Positions 43,319 through 56,300 of a stretch of 64,000 nt of DNA are shown piece by piece. The translations under genes were made by a program, and so were the position numbers. This stretch comes from Anoplolepis gracilipes (taxonomy: Eukaryota; Arthropoda; Insecta; Hymenoptera; Formicidae), in NCBI RefSeq assembly GCF_047496725.1, contig NC_132985.1, positions 3,897,001 through 3,961,000 on the forward strand, read 5' to 3'. The notes under the pieces were generated by a model. That model made no database searches. It had not been told where the DNA came from and saw only the letters and a program-made list of their open reading frames with translations. Numbering within the stretch: position 1 is the stretch's first letter; every line of letters starts with the position of its first letter.

Positions 43319-43859
43319 GTATATATACACAAGTCGGATTATTTAAACATCAAACGCGCTTAATTGCGTGCCGAAAAGGGATTGCGGGTTTAATTTAGCT
43401 TTAAGGAGAAACAGGGAGAACCTTTAGGACAAAAGGAATGCTTTGAAAGCTGGATTGGATCAGCAAAGAGATCGTAATTACAACTTAGATTGCACACGAG
43501 AAAGATTCATTAACCTTTCGAGTTGGCCGAAATATAAGAGAAGCTACTGCTGTGCAAACACAAACGACTCACATGACTAAAAGTGACAAGTGATCGAAGA
43601 AAGCAAGTACTTTAAGAGTTCTCGAATCCAATCATTCCCTTCGCAATTAGCGTAGAAAAGAAACCACTCTTGAGTATATAAAGTTTGATTAACTTAAAAC
43701 TCGCCAATTCGATCATTGTTTGTGTATATTTACGATTATAAAAACACAAACTATGTGTACCGAAATATTACTAAATAATAATAATAATTAAAAAGTTCAA
43801 AAAGATACGGGCGGAGCGCATAATTTTTTTTTCTACTTATTATTTTCTATAATATATAA

Positions 43860-43929
43860 TGTGTAATATTGGAGAATATATAATAGTATTATACAATATA
43901 TATTATATTTTATACAATAATATTACACT
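43860..43929. repeat. AT-rich inverted repeat
   Basis: GTGTAATATT near 43861 is matched by AATATTACAC near 43918 across an AT-rich spacer that itself contains short palindromes. Confidence 0.6.
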
Positions 43930-45774
43930 ATATCCATATTATGAGCTGTCCATTTGTAAATGTAATAAATTGAATAGAAATAATTTAATCAATATTATTG
44001 GTCATTAATAATTAATTCAACATAAAAATGATATATCCCAACAGATCATGTCTTTATAATCACGCATGTTTCAAATTAAGAAAATTAATTCCAAATTTAC
44101 TTTTTTATATCATATTTATCTTACAATTAACATAAAAGAAGAAACTAAAGAAACTTAATTTCCTCAATATTGATCGATTAATTTCTTTTATTTCAAACAA
44201 AAATGCAAAGAAAATATAATGTTTCGCAAAAAATACTTTTTCCTCGGCTATTCAAATTGTTTTCAGCAAAGTCTACCGCGAGAACAGCTTGGGATCGACC
44301 GGAGAAACATGTCAAGGGGTTTAAAGAGGGAAGCTACTGCGTCAAACAAGTACGAGAACACGGAACTTCGCATCGGCGCTAAATTATGGATGGTCCCACC
44401 GGGCGCTGGGCTCCATAGAAACTCTCGTGGAAGTGACAGGGTCGCCCACCATCCATGGCACATGCTCATACGGCCAAATTTACTTACACCTAGGAGCTAG
44501 GTGCTCCTCGTACTTTCCTCTCGATCTCTAACTTTCGTAACCGCAAAATACTAGTCGCAAGTTCCATTACAATATAAAATATAAATCGACAGCTCGCGCA
44601 TGACTCGCACTGATAACACGCTCGACCCAAAATGCATATGTATTTGTGTTTGTGTATATATAAAGCTGTTAGGTATAGTGGAAACTCGTGAATTACTAAG
44701 ATTCTTATCTTTATTTTCAACAGCAGAGATAATTCTGGCCATTAAACAACTGAAGAAATTGATTCAAAATAAAATAAAATGATGCTAAATTTATAGCGTT
44801 TATTTTTTGCGACTATTTTATTCTGCGATTTTTTTCATATTTTAAGAAATTTATAATCCTATGTAATTTCTAGAAAAAATGTTGCCTTTTAAAAATACAA
44901 AGTAGTCATTAAAATAAAATAATGAACAAATATTATTAAACAAGTATACAAAATTGAAAATTTTAAATTCTAATCATTATAAAATAATTTTGTAATTATT
45001 TAATTCTGTAATTATTTATGCATTTTAGTTAAAAGTCTAAACGATAAGCAGAGTTACAATATTTTCAAACAATTTATTTTGCTGAAGAAAGTAAGTCAAT
45101 TTTGTAGAATTTTTTCCCTCCAATTTGCGTTTAATTCTGTGTCTATTTATATATTCTAACGAATATGTAAAGTTGGCAGCCCGACTTCAAAATTCAGTAA
45201 TTCTGATTAAAATTCGAGTTTCTTTCCAGAGAGTTTAAGAAGACTTCAGAAGTTCTATAACACCGATGAAAAGATTTCTAGCGTATAATTAACATTATTA
45301 AAATTACATTTAAAATACAAGGTGCTAACTTCTATTTTTTATAGTTTGGTAAAATAAAATTCTAAATATAAATTTAAATTGTACATTTGAGCATTTACAT
45401 AATACGCTTTCACGATTATTGTACGAAATCACATCTAATCAAAACTTAATCAAATTTAAGAAACTTCTAAGTGAAAATGCTCGAGACACTCCACCTGATT
45501 TTCTAATAATCGATATTCGTCACGTCATTAAGATACTTTCACAAGCACTATCGACATTCGCACGCATGAGACCCTTTCTTAAATGGCAATTGTGCACACG
45601 ACTCCCGCAGAAACTTATGATTTTATTTTAAATGGCCGATTATTTTGAAAATATTTACAATATTCAATTATCAAGGCAATGCGCGACGGAAAATTGCGAT
45701 GGAGCGTTATAGCTATAGACTGGATCGATATGTATATGTATGTACGTGTGTAGTTTAAAGCGCTTTTAGCTCAC

Positions 45775-46110
45775 CTCGGATGCTTTTCCCCAGGGTATTT
45801 TCCCCGCGCGCGAGCTCCTCATACTTCTATCCCCACACTGGCATGTCGCCGCGAAGTGCCCCAGGGCTACGCATAGTTTTACAAATATTCCGCTTCTTGT
45901 CGGTGAACCGTTAATATTTCCTTGCGGGGGTGGACTCTTGGTATAAGCGCATAGCGACGTGCCCAAGTATTAAAATTATCCGAGGAGGAAAGCTGAGGTT
46001 GTACGTTCGTGCGCGTAAAAGAGATTTCCACTTAAGTAAAAACTTCACCAAAGTCAGAAAAGCCGCAGAACCTCGAGAGAATCTCGATAAACCCACTAAT
46101 TAATTGCAGA
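45775..46110 (-). other. GC-richer block ending in a minus-strand donor
   Basis: On the minus strand the block ends TCCGAG|GTGAGC, a strong donor with the GT starting at 45774. A frame is open through it but shows no family motif. It could be an alternative leader exon of the receptor gene or a chance match. Confidence 0.15.
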
Positions 46111-46944
46111 TGCGCATATTGCATTATCGTATCTCCTATTATCCTTCTTTTTAATTCTCAGCTGAATAATTCAAATTCATGCATCATACGTCTCAGTAAC
46201 GCAAAATCGACAAGATCTCGACATGGAATCTGTGAAGAACCATTTCAACTCGAATGTCACCGTTATTAATTTTTTCTAATTCAACACCGTACTCTACATT
46301 CGTGATTCCTATTCCGTCATCTGAGTACATCATGTAAGAAATATGATCATAAAACATTATAGCTCGTACGCAGTCGCTTGCAACCTGCAGCGAGATGTGA
46401 CTGATGGAATTAAAAAGTTTCCCGGCGGGACGCGTCTAGAATTAGCTCCGGGGATGTGCACTTCCCCAGAGGGGGAGAAGAAAATGTGCCAAGAAACTCG
46501 GTATGAAAAGAGAGAGACGCGACTGTATTAAACAAATCGCAGTGCTTCGAAAACTTTGTTTAAATCGAATGTGAATTATGAACGATCCCGATGGGCCAAC
46601 GACGGACCTACTGGGAGTTTCGGTCGAATGACAGTGGCACATATTTACGACACCCCGCGGCGAGACTTTAGTTCCATTGATAAATCTGCGAATATACGCA
46701 ACCCTTTTTTTTTTCTTTTTTCTTTTTTTTTTTTTTGCCTACAGGTCTCGACCGACGCCATCCCGCAACGAGAACACAATCCATTTTCGCGAACGAAACA
46801 AGTTAATTTTCGGGGCGTCTGCCTTGCTCCATTCACTTGATACACTGTTTCGTTGCCTTAATTGGGGAATTAAAGTAAGGAGTTTCTTAATTCGACTTTT
46901 GTTACTAAGAATATAACCCCCTTAAGCTATTTTTTTCTCGGCAC

Positions 46945-46948
<4 letters not shown>

Positions 46949-46975
<27 letters not shown>
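46949..46975. repeat. (AG)n microsatellite
   Basis: 27 bp of AG. Confidence 0.9.
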
Positions 46976-46979
<4 letters not shown>

Positions 46980-49020
46980 ACAATCATTTTTTATAGCGAG
47001 CCTAAGGATGCTCCCGCAAGAAAAAATTTGTTTCCAGAGAAAGCACTTTAAGCTAAGGATCAGTTTAGTCTTATAATATTATAATCGACTTATTTAACTT
47101 TCCTAAGTATAAAAACGTTTCTCGAGGAAAAAACTTCTTTTATTGTGTTAAAAAAAATGGATTAGCGCGCATAATTAAGTTTCGTATACGAATTGTACAG
47201 CAATTCAATTTCACCGAAAGTCGTGTTTCAGCACAAAATTCTAGTTTTATCGTTCAGCATCTTATTTTCGCGGTCGACTTCGCTTCAAACGCTCGTACAA
47301 TTTTATATAATGGACAAGTACTAGTTACAGCGTTTCTATGCACATTCTTGTAAGGGCATATTCAAGCCACCAGAAGTAAAACGTCACGAGCGGGCTGCAA
47401 CTTTTCCACCGCAAGCATTTTTGGGAACACCAAAAAGAGAGTAATCCAGAAAATAAAACCGCGTAACATGTTAGTACACTTGTCGGACTATGCGGAGGAT
47501 GTGTGTTGCAAAAGTCCTCCGTACAGCCAAAAAAAAAAAAAAAAGAATGCGTCGCGTTGTCCGACTCGGCTTCTCTCTAATGCCCGAGACACACTTGATA
47601 TAAAAGTACGAAATAATGGCATCAGCCCTTAAAAATGTGCGTAGGGACAAAGAAGGCAAAAAAAAAGTCGCAGACATATTTTATTTTAACTCTCCAAGCT
47701 CGTTTTTCAATGCTTTGTAAACGGGAAGCTTCAGCAACCAGACACCAGCAACAACGTACCCATGGTTGTAACGGCTTTTCCATATTCATATTTCTTCGTC
47801 GTTTCGTTGCGACTACGTTGTATAAAACATATTTTAGTGACAGCCAGAATGATCACAAAAATTTCTTCTACGAGCGAGCTGCATGAATAAAAAAAATTTT
47901 TTTATCTCGATAACAACTCGGTAACAATTTTTCAGTGTGCTGTTATAATAACTGTATATACCTTTAGTTACATCGTGTACTCACATTTTTCCAAGTTAAC
48001 ACCGCGACGAATGTACAATTAAAACTTTGTACAACGAATATGATATAAATGAAAATTATAGCATTCAAAATTTAAATATAAAAAATACAAAAAAAAACTG
48101 TCTTTCTGAATCGCGTTAAAAGCAAAGGTATATATTACCGAATTTCGAGTTAATCCGCGCATTTTTCTTCGGACAGTCGCAACGATATGTTAATGAGAGA
48201 ACGTGAGGAAAGATTTGGACTTCCTGGAGTCGGCGAGGAAGAAAGAGAGGAAAAGAACGGCCAAAAGGACAGATAGCTAGTCGTGATTCAAGACACTCGG
48301 CGTGCCATTTCGTACGAGAGAGAACGTACGCGTGAAAATGACCAGGATTTTCGCCGGGAATAATTCAGCCGACATTTCCACATGGCTGGATTTCGACGAA
48401 TGGAAGGAAAGAAATCACGGATGTAGTTTCGTGCCAACATTGTGCAGGACATTGGACCCCTGCCATATTTTTTAATTTGGCGGAGTGTTTCTGTTGCCCT
48501 ATTCACGATCGAAATTCGCGATGACGCTCGTTCATATCGGTAACGATGTTGCAACATTCGCGAGAAAACAGTATAGTACACACAACGTGTGTGAAAGAGA
48601 GAAAATAAAAAATTAGAGAAAGACGTAAGAGCGTGAAAGCGCGTTGGAGTGATTAAGCGAGGATTCAAAATTGACGGAATTTCTCGTATCACTGCACTTT
48701 CGCCATTAACCAGATAGCTTGAAACTTCCTGAGTTCACTCCAGAGGAGAAACTTCGCTTTTCACAATTACATTTAACCCTTAACAAATTAATAGTACATC
48801 GCCATATTATACATTACATTGTCACAAACTTGAATGAAATGCACGTATTACGTACATACATGAATCACTAATTGAAGAGAGAAACGTGTCATGAAACTCA
48901 ACTTGTAACAAATTTGCGAACAGGAAAGAAAACATACATTACATTTAGTTAAAAAAAATAAATAAAAGTAACGGAATATACTATCTCACATTATTAAAAA
49001 GACTTTTTATATATAGTACA

Positions 49021-49526
49021 CAGGGTGTCTACTCAAATCTTGCAAAAATATTCCTTCTGATCTTCCAGTATTTTTAATCAAAATTCTTGGTAAAGAAAAT
49101 ATTTTAAAGATTTTTTTGGTGCAATTTTCTAAAATAAATTTTATTATTGTACAAGTTTTCTAAAGCTTCCTTTTCAGACGAAGGAAAAACACAAGCCATT
49201 TAAATTTCAAGTGCTAAATTTACAAATGTACAAAAAAAACTGAATAGCTTTCCTTTAAAATGAAAATTTTTAACTTTTATAACATTTTCATTTTTTATCA
49301 CAAAAAAATTAATATTGTAAAAAATATGTATTGCATATTCAATATTTTGTTAAAGTACTGAATATATAAATAAAGATAAATATATATTTATAATTTACAG
49401 TATAAAAGTAAAATTGTCAAAGAGAGAATTTTTCAAAAAATTCTCCGAGTCCCAATAAAATTCAATAAGAGTTTTCTAATTTCTTCAGAAATAAAAAAAT
49501 TTCCTGAGAAAATTTCATACACCCTG
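49021..49526. mobile_element. Non-autonomous TIR DNA transposon (MITE-like), about 506 bp
   Basis: The left end begins CAGGGTGTCTACTCAAAT and the right end finishes with TTTCATACACCCTG, so the termini are inverted repeats with eight identical outer bases (CAGGGTGT / ACACCCTG) and weaker similarity inside. The interior is AT-rich with no transposase frame. It holds degenerate fragments such as TTCCTTCTGATCTTCC near the left end. From memory this end sequence occurs widely in repeats of hymenopteran genomes. No clear target-site duplication is visible in the flanks (left ...TAGTACA, right ATTATAAT...), so the superfamily is left open. Confidence 0.6.
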
Positions 49527-51056
49527 ATTATAATATAAATATACAGTTTATTATATATTGTATAATTTCATCAATATCTAAAAGTAAACTAATTAGATTC
49601 GAAAACAGATAATTGATTTTAATGTTTTATTTTTTTATGAAAAACAAACCCTTGGTATCTTATTTGAATATCAATTTCAAAGGAAGTTTGATTTGACCTG
49701 TGTAGGAGCGTCGTTACACGGCGTGCTACACTTCTCGAAACTTTGGCGAGCATGCAAAAGTGTCTGTATTTCAAACTTTCTATGTCTTTCGCGATCAACA
49801 ATCGGGGAACGATCCAAGTCTCACAAATACAATACGAAGGAAACGACAATCGATTGTACTGACTTGGTATAAGAAATGATTTACGTGAAAGTTTCAAACT
49901 GACGCGAGTCCATGATATCTTGATTAATACTATAAACAGAATTGATAACACGAATAACATTTGAGATCAATAAAAGTAGTAAATAAAAATATCGTTTAGC
50001 GTAACAATCGAGTGAGAATTACAGTCTCTGATTAAAAATACGATTAATCATAATTTATTGTTAGTATCCATAAATTGTTTGTAAAGTTATGGAATCCGTT
50101 TTCATAAATCTATCTTTATTTAATTGCGATTATGACAATAGGTATATATAATTATTCAATTAATATTAATTACATGAGACAACAATTAATTCGTCAAGTA
50201 AACTGTAATTAATTAGTTTACTTTAATATGAACTTAGATTCTCCCAGAATTTACACATCAAATACAGTATAGTCATATGTATATTATTAATTTTCACATG
50301 CATATAATTAATTCAGCAAACTATTTAAATTAATTAAATTAATCAAACGAATTTAGTATTTTCAAATTTAGTATTTTTATATTCTTTAGTATATGCGTCA
50401 ATTATTTCAATGTCAAAATAAACAAAGAATAAAGCGGAGATAATTTCGCGCTGACATCAATATTATCACGACTTCCATTTCTTTCGAATCGACACTGTCT
50501 CTTTCTTATATACTGCACCTGTCATTTTCAATACTTAGAACGTCTGTCTATGTACGAACGTGCCAACAAGGAGCAAAATCGCTGACGTCAATTTCAATTT
50601 GGCCACACATATATAGCGAAATATTCTCTATTATTTTTTACTTCATAATTGTATCTTGACGTATAATATCTTTATAGTCGTAAAATAATATTTGCACAAA
50701 AGTATATCAATACTGCTTAATTATAAACTCGGTATTTTACATGTATCTGTTTATTTTTATTTTATAAATAGCATTTTCTTATCACCGTCATATTCGAGAT
50801 TTTCCATCGCTTAATTCCCTTTTCCATATTCTTCGATCCCTTTCCTTTTATTACTCTTTTACTTAATCTTTCATATCAACGTAATTTTTCTTTCAATATC
50901 AAGCGTTTCCGTTTATCTAGCGACACGCCTAAATCTGTTTTTAGTAGTTCTGTAGTATGATATTTTTGAATTGCTTCCTCTTTGATTAATTGTATATAGT
51001 GATATAAAAAATGTAAAAATTACAAAAAGTCAGAAATAAAATATTATTTTATCACA

Positions 51057-51059
<3 letters not shown>

Positions 51060-51122
<63 letters not shown>
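51060..51122. repeat. (GT)n microsatellite
   Basis: 63 bp of uninterrupted GT. Its length suggests it is polymorphic, and alternating purine-pyrimidine sequence can adopt Z-DNA. Confidence 0.97.
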
Positions 51123-51124
<2 letters not shown>

Positions 51125-52174
51125 AAATAATAAAAAAACTCAAAACTGAACTTAAAAAAAATTATTAATATTAAAAAAGTTAGTTTACATTGGAAATATG
51201 CTTGTGAATTGTAAAGCTAATTTAGCAATTTCAAAAATATAAATATTTTGTGTATATTGTTGTGTCTATCCTTTGAACGTATTAAAAATTTTAAAAAGTT
51301 TAAATTAAAAAACAAAAAAATTTAATTTAGCAAAATGATTATACATTTTGAAGTAAAATAATTCTATAATCGGACATTTTACAAATTTTCCATTACAGAA
51401 TATCATCTCCAAGCTCGGTAAAACGACTGCAGCAATAGCCGATGGTCATTCCAACGAGGATTTACCTTTTATTTCCGGTATGTAGCCAATACCGGATGTC
51501 GATTACAGTTTCGGACAGTAATGTCTGAAATCGTTTAACGGGTCCATGGAATATTATCAAACTCGGCAAAATCGGTTAAAGGGTTATCGCTGGATTTGAT
51601 ATAGCATTAAAGTCTACCGAATCTTACGACCCGAAGGAACTTTCGAGACTTGGACTGAACAGTCGTACAAGTAATTAGGTTCTGCTTACCCTGACTCGCG
51701 TATACAGTCTCGTAACTTTGAAAATAGTCCACGTTATGCTGTCTGGCAAGCGCTTTGTTATCAGGACAATAATTCTACCTGAATATCGTTGTAGGGGAGT
51801 GGCACGCTGGAATAACGGAGTATCGTACAAACGGCAACATCTACATCTTGTCTTCCGCCCCAAGAGCTGTAAGCCGTATTTAGCTCACGAAGCATAATCT
51901 AATGTAAGAATCTATTTATCAGATTCAACGTGTTGAAATCATAAGATATGCTTGTTTCGCGATCTTCGTTTACTTTGACGAAATTATTTAAAATATCTTT
52001 TTTTTTTTTTTGCAAAATAATTTATTATTTTATTCAAACAATAAGATCTTCTCTCCCTTTGCTTCTCTTTATATTTATCTCTAATAAATTTGCATTTCTA
52101 TTTTGATACAATATACGCTCGATATGTTATATTTCAACACTTTTTACAGAATATAATTGTCATTTTCTCTTTCC

Positions 52175-52201
52175 GTCTCTCTCTCTCTCTCTCTTTCTCT
52201 C
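52175..52201. repeat. (CT)n microsatellite
   Basis: A 27-bp CT run with one interruption. Confidence 0.9.
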
Positions 52202-53365
52202 GGAGCAAACTCGGTCAACTTTATCCGCGAATAGGCGACTGAATGGAACTATTCGATAGACGGCTCGCAGAGCACGCTTGTGATGCACAGGGTGGCATTA
52301 TTATTTCGAGATATTTGCATCACAAAGTGCTTTATCGTTCGCTACGTTTGTGAAAGAGAGAAAAATACAGTTCGGTTCCGTCACGGTTCCGCTGTCTGCA
52401 ACACTTTCATGCCGAGATGGCACTGGACCGGTTTGCATTCGACCCGGACTCGCTCCGCATGAAAAATGCATCCGGCACACTCCGCGCCATCGCAGGCATG
52501 GGCCGAAATTAACATCCCGATTGTGCGCGCGGACACGTTATAGATTTCATTAACTGGCCGGCCCCGAATGGGTTGTGGCGGATAGATGAACGGCCCGACA
52601 TCCATCGATCAGATGAAATCGATGCGGTTCGAGAGAGACGATACTATTAGCCTGATCGCGCATAGAAAGATGAAAAACACGCGGGATCGATTGATCGATC
52701 TAAAATTGGGAATTTTAGTTGACTCAGTCTCAACGTTCTTTTTATTACATCGAAAGACTTATCTACGTTTGTACCTGACGAATGTCTGCCTGTAAATCGA
52801 CGCGCGTTGATCTCGCGCGTGATTGATGTCTGAATTCGGAACTCTTGCTTAGATTGATCGTTTGTGAGTATTGTAAACGCTTGAGGTACGGCCCGACACT
52901 GCCAAAGGTAAAGCGAGGCACAATATATATCCTATATGTTTACATTCCCTCTCTCCCTCACTATTTATATCACGTCGATCTGTAATATTTCTTTCCGCGT
53001 TATTATAAAAAAAGTTTCCCTATTCTCCATTTATTTTCAATAATATATCATCCAAAAGTTCCTTAAAAAATCTTAACGAAATAAAAAGACGAAATAATTT
53101 AAAACATACGAGATAATATCACGAAAATTAGTTATGTTATTTCTGTGTGTAATAAACGATTTAAAATCCAGATTTAAAAAAATATTTTTAAATTATTAAA
53201 AAAAGCTTTTAAAATGTACGCATAAATTATTTTATTTTTATCACATTATTCCTTAATATTTTTTTCAAACGAATAAGATTTACGATTATTTTTCTCAAAA
53301 AACGACGAAACGGCTTGAATAATTAACGATAAAAAACAAAGAGCTTCCAGCAAAGTTTCGTCATA

Positions 53366-53386
53366 TATTATATATGACGATATACT
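53366..53386. repeat. Short palindrome
   Basis: CGTCATATA and TATATGACG are perfect inverted 9-mers around a three-base centre. No wider repeat context was seen. Confidence 0.6.
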
Positions 53387-56300
53387 ATTCCTGAAGTATC
53401 TTTAAACAGGCTTTAAGAAAATTTAATTAAGTCTTATTTAATTAATTGAATTAATAATATCTAATATTAAAACTCGCAAAATTGTGATAAGCATTTTCTT
53501 AATATTTTCGCTAAGAAAAATTTATTTTATAAATTAATTCATACAAGAATTCATCATTAAAAATGGAGTATTAAACTGTGTGTTTGTGATAGTGGATGTA
53601 ATGTGCATGTGAAGAGGAGTTTGTATCATTTAAGAATAATTCGTTTAAAAAAATTAAATTATCTTAATATTAAGAAATAAAAAACTATATTGAAAAAATT
53701 ATTATAAAATAACAATTACATTTACTAGTATAAATAACAGATTTTTTTACAATTAAAAACATGTTTTTCTTCATTTTTATACATACTAACTGCAATAATT
53801 AGAATGTAAATCGTGCGATGTTTTGAGGGGAAGTTTTATAACTGTAACGTATGCTGCTTTCAAAAATCGATTTAACCTACATCCCCATTACAAATGGGTC
53901 AAAGTGCATTACTCTCGAAAAACACGGTCAGTGCGTATTTCGACATAGAAACTGCAAATTGAATTAATTTATTAATTTTGACACGCTTGTTAGAATCTAT
54001 ACGCATTATATATTCATTTTCATTTATTTAACTTAATAATCACACCCAAACAATTTCATAATCATCGCATCAATATTATATTACTTATATATAAAAATCG
54101 AATATTTATTTAAAACAACATAATAATATAAATTTTAAAAAGAGATAGAGTAAATAAAAAGTAAAATAAAACAAAGCAACAATAAAAAATTAATTAAGTA
54201 TATTAATTATTTTTTTTATTGCTGCTATGTTAATAATAAATTAATCAAATATTTAAAATAAACAATTCTATATTCCCATGTTAAATGCGGAGAAACTAAT
54301 GCATTACAATGTATCATAATGCAAATTTAAGAACTACACATTCACCGCATCTCCGCATATAATCTTCAATATATCAATATTGTATTATTATAATCCTCGC
54401 ATAAATAAATTATTCATTAATCTTCTCACGATCCTCTCTCGTTACATCATATCGGCAGGTAAATTTAGTATATTTAAACATTGTACGCCATTGTGTGTAA
54501 CTCGATTATGTACGCGTAAGAAAATAGAGCAATACGGTGGGTGCGGTTCACTCGACTATGGAGCGTAACATCAGTACTTCACAGTGAACGACCAACTCGG
54601 TCGCTTTAAACATTGTCCGCAATCGCCTAGTATTGCTCACGGAGTAAAAAAAGGCTACAAACAGCCAACCTGCTTCCTTTGAAGAGTTAGTTAACGTCTC
54701 GGCCGTGCAACTCTCTGATTGATCCCTCAACACCTGCTTAATTATATCTAGATTAAGTTAATCGTTATTTTTTTGCTGGCAACATATACATGTATTCTGT
54801 TTATATTTACTGTATATACATTACACCTTCTCAGTTTCTCATTATTAGATTACGTTTCACAAAGTTATAACGATAATATTCATGAAACGCAAAATTTTAA
54901 TCTAAATTTTTAATTAGCTATTTGTAAGTAATTTTATGCAGAAAATGCCCCACTTTTACCGCGTTATTTGTTCTGTAATGATACATCATGAACAGTTTAG
55001 AATGGAGTTTTCTTTGGCGAGAAAACGTCGGGGAAGATGATTATAATTGCAACTTTTCACATGTGTCAAATTAAATTGTAATCTGTCATCTATATAAATG
55101 TATATACAATCATACTTTTGTACGTGAGTACGCACTATTACACGCACATCATATATTTTTCCTTAAACATTATTTCTTCTTTTATCACTTAATCATCGCT
55201 TTGCCCGAGAGATTTTACAATTCAAATTTTCAAAGCGCAATCAACGTACGCGGCTCGTAAGAGAACTAATTTCATGACGCGAGTCGACGTTAAAAAGTTA
55301 AAAGCTTATGGCGGATAGAAGAATCACGCGCGATAGCCAACATTATACGACGCCAACGGGTGTGTGTAATGCTTATGCGAATTACGATGATATACAGTGG
55401 CTTTAATTGATTCGATGAAACCTCGGTTTAATAATAAAATATATTTATTCCCATTTTATGACGCGCCGGATCGAAGGCGCCAACATTTTTTCTAGACGCA
55501 GCCGCAAATTTCAGAAATTGTCTTTTTCTTTTCCTTTCCCTCTGCACGAGCAGCATTAAATGCTCATCATAAATAAGAGAACTGATCGCTCTCGGATAGA
55601 CCGCCGCAGCCGGAAATCGAATCTTCTCGCGTCCTCCGCTATCCTGTCTCCTACGCTCCTGAATTTTTATATCGCGGTCGGTAGCTACTAACCTGATTAA
55701 ACGCTCCATATAATTTAACGGTGATTGCCGACCGACAAAATAACCTATCCCTGGTCGCACAATTGGGTGTTAAAAGATAGAAATTGAGCTTGATGAGTAT
55801 CCCTCTCCTTTTTTGCGCCGCCTTATCACTAAAATGCATCAGCGTGATAATAGAACTTAACAAGCGTAACCAGTTCGCTCACGTATTTTTTCTCCGTTTT
55901 ACGCATCGATTTCGCACCGGTAATTCACGTTTATACCACACCAAAGTCGACCGCTCCATTTGCTAGTAGAAAAATGATAAGGCGCGAATTAAACGCGTAT
56001 AGTAAATTTCGTGAAATAAAATAATTTTTCAAGCGGAAAATTAATCCTTTCTAGTACATTTTAATTTGTTAAAAGAAAAATATAAATTTTTTTATGTGCG
56101 TTATTCCTATTTGATTATAGATAGTTTTTTAGCATATTATTGCCTAAAGAGAAGAATAATGGTAGTGTCTGAGGCAACCTTTAATTATATATGGAGCAGA
56201 AAATTGAGGTCATTCATGCAATTTTACATTACTAGAAGATTATAAAACATCAATTTTTTGTCAAACAAACACGTTTTTCCCCATCTTCTTCGTCTTTTCT

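Larger units (their letters stand above)
36841..49020. other. Non-coding stretch
   Basis: Mostly AT-rich, with GC-richer blocks at about 37060-37340, 37480-38100, 42330-43160, 44260-44540, 45770-46120, 46340-46920 and 48100-48760. The longest open frame (plus strand, 37544-38086, 180 codons) has no recognisable motif and is about what chance gives in 64 kb. The block at 42600-43000 is the most GC-rich interior one and has no usable frame. Confidence 0.5.

Noticed and set aside
48775..48795. TTAACCCTTAACA, reminiscent of a piggyBac-type TTAA end
   Set aside because: There is no inverse partner ending in GGGTTAA at a reasonable distance, so chance is likely.
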